This document shows positions 63,576-64,000 of a DNA stretch of 64,000 bases, piece after piece. How positions within the stretch are numbered: the first letter of the stretch is position 1; every line of letters begins with the position of its first letter. The stretch is from positions 124,001 to 188,000 of the forward strand of contig NZ_JAUQSW010000003.1 in the NCBI RefSeq assembly GCF_030581075.1, read 5' to 3'. The position numbers were made by a program, and so were the translations under genes. This DNA is from Hymenobacter cheonanensis. Lineage in GTDB: Bacteria; Bacteroidota; Bacteroidia; Cytophagales; Hymenobacteraceae. The notes under the pieces were generated by a model. That model searched no databases and had not been told where the DNA came from. It saw only the letters and a program-made list of their open reading frames with translations.

Positions 63576-64000
63576 TAATCTTTATTTAGGTAAGGCGGGT
63601 CATTTTGCTGCTATGGCCGAATTTCTATTTAGGGGTTGGAACGTTGCTGTGCCAGAAGTGGATGTAGGAGATGATATACTGGTGGTAAAAGATAAAGAAG
63701 GTGAATTTGTGCGCGTTCAGGTAAAAACAGCTCAGGCTAAGAAAATAAAGGATGGCATCACAGCACAATTTGCAATTCCGCTGCCACAGCTACAGAGCTT
63801 GCCTACTCCGGAATTAACTTATGCCTTGATGGTGCGCCATCCAGAAACTGGCTGGCACTCACCACTGATTATTTCGCGTTCTGATTTGAATGACCTTTAT
63901 GAAATAAATAAGATTGGTTCTGAAAGTAAGGGGATATTGGTACTTCATGTGCGTTTTGCCCTCGATGGTCACGTGCATTGCTCAAAGCAACTTCTTACTT
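63562..64000 (+). CDS. PD-(D/E)XK nuclease-like protein (3' end outside window)
   Basis: 146 codons open to the window edge from the ATG at 63562 (14 bp inside the previous gene). The sequence has the restriction-endonuclease-like fold order: a helix with LGKAGHFAAMAEFLFRGWNV, then VPEVDVGDDILVVKDKEGEF with the acidic residue(s), then VRVQVKTAQAKKI, a QxK form of the (D/E)xK motif. Similar small nucleases (DUF4365 or Holliday-junction-resolvase-like) occur in defence islands and mobile elements. AT-rich like its partner. The C-terminus and exact role cannot be judged here. Confidence 0.72.
   Translation, partial: MSKRNNLYLGKAGHFAAMAEFLFRGWNVAVPEVDVGDDILVVKDKEGEFVRVQVKTAQAKKIKDGITAQFAIPLPQLQSLPTPELTYALMVRHPETGWHSPLIISRSDLNDLYEINKIGSESKGILVLHVRFALDGHVHCSKQLLT

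Overview
The window looks like a chromosomal segment of a high-GC Bacteroidota, most likely Hymenobacter or a close relative in the Cytophagales (inference). The signs are Bacteroidota-type promoters (TTTG, about 20 bp, TAnnTTTG) before several genes, SusC/SusD partners, a type IX secretion sorting domain, cysteine-poor ribosomal proteins L36, S14 and S4, and an ECF sigma/anti-sigma pair.

Layout. (1) 1-3763: the end of a cluster for sugar and keto-sugar handling: sugar-phosphate isomerase tail, lipoprotein cytochrome c, nucleoside-type MFS permease, Tat-exported TIM-barrel isomerase and a DUF1080 hydrolase, closed by a terminator. (2) 3807-29628: the str-S10-spc-alpha ribosomal supercluster (rpsL to rplQ) with fusA, secY, map, infA and rpoA. 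Two blocks interrupt it. A glycosyltransferase and an O-antigen ligase lie between rpsJ and rplC. A small acidic protein gene plus a decayed response-regulator/RND-efflux locus lies between rpsN and rpsH. Each downstream half has its own promoter. S3 carries a long Arg/Gly tail, S5 an Arg/Gly/Asn-rich head, and L17 a low-complexity tail. (3) 29797-40280: mixed genes: a GH63-like glucosidase, an ECF sigma / anti-sigma / DUF4097-like operon, a secreted PPC-domain protein, a DUF4442 protein, a diadenylate-cyclase-like (DAC) protein with a large N-terminal domain, a secreted double TonB_C protein and a bestrophin. (4) 40276-59735: a polysaccharide utilization locus with SusC/SusD, five GH43 enzymes, a GH5-like enzyme, a DUF4965-type protein, an aldose 1-epimerase and a LacI-family regulator. 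The operator TGCAAACGTTTGCA occurs exactly three times and once with a single change, always in front of genes of this locus. GH43 abundance suggests arabinan or arabinoxylan as substrate (inference). (5) 59952-64000: an MlaE-type permease, a FUSC-family membrane protein, and an AT-richer pair made of an unknown 108-aa protein and a truncated PD-(D/E)XK-like nuclease.

The spaces between genes hold several repeat families: palindromes with arms built of heptamers, a family of long hairpins sharing a CTGAGCT-GCCGAAGC core, and two arrays with an exact 21-bp period. I see no rRNA, tRNA, CRISPR array or intact insertion sequence. All family assignments come from reading the sequence; no database search was run.
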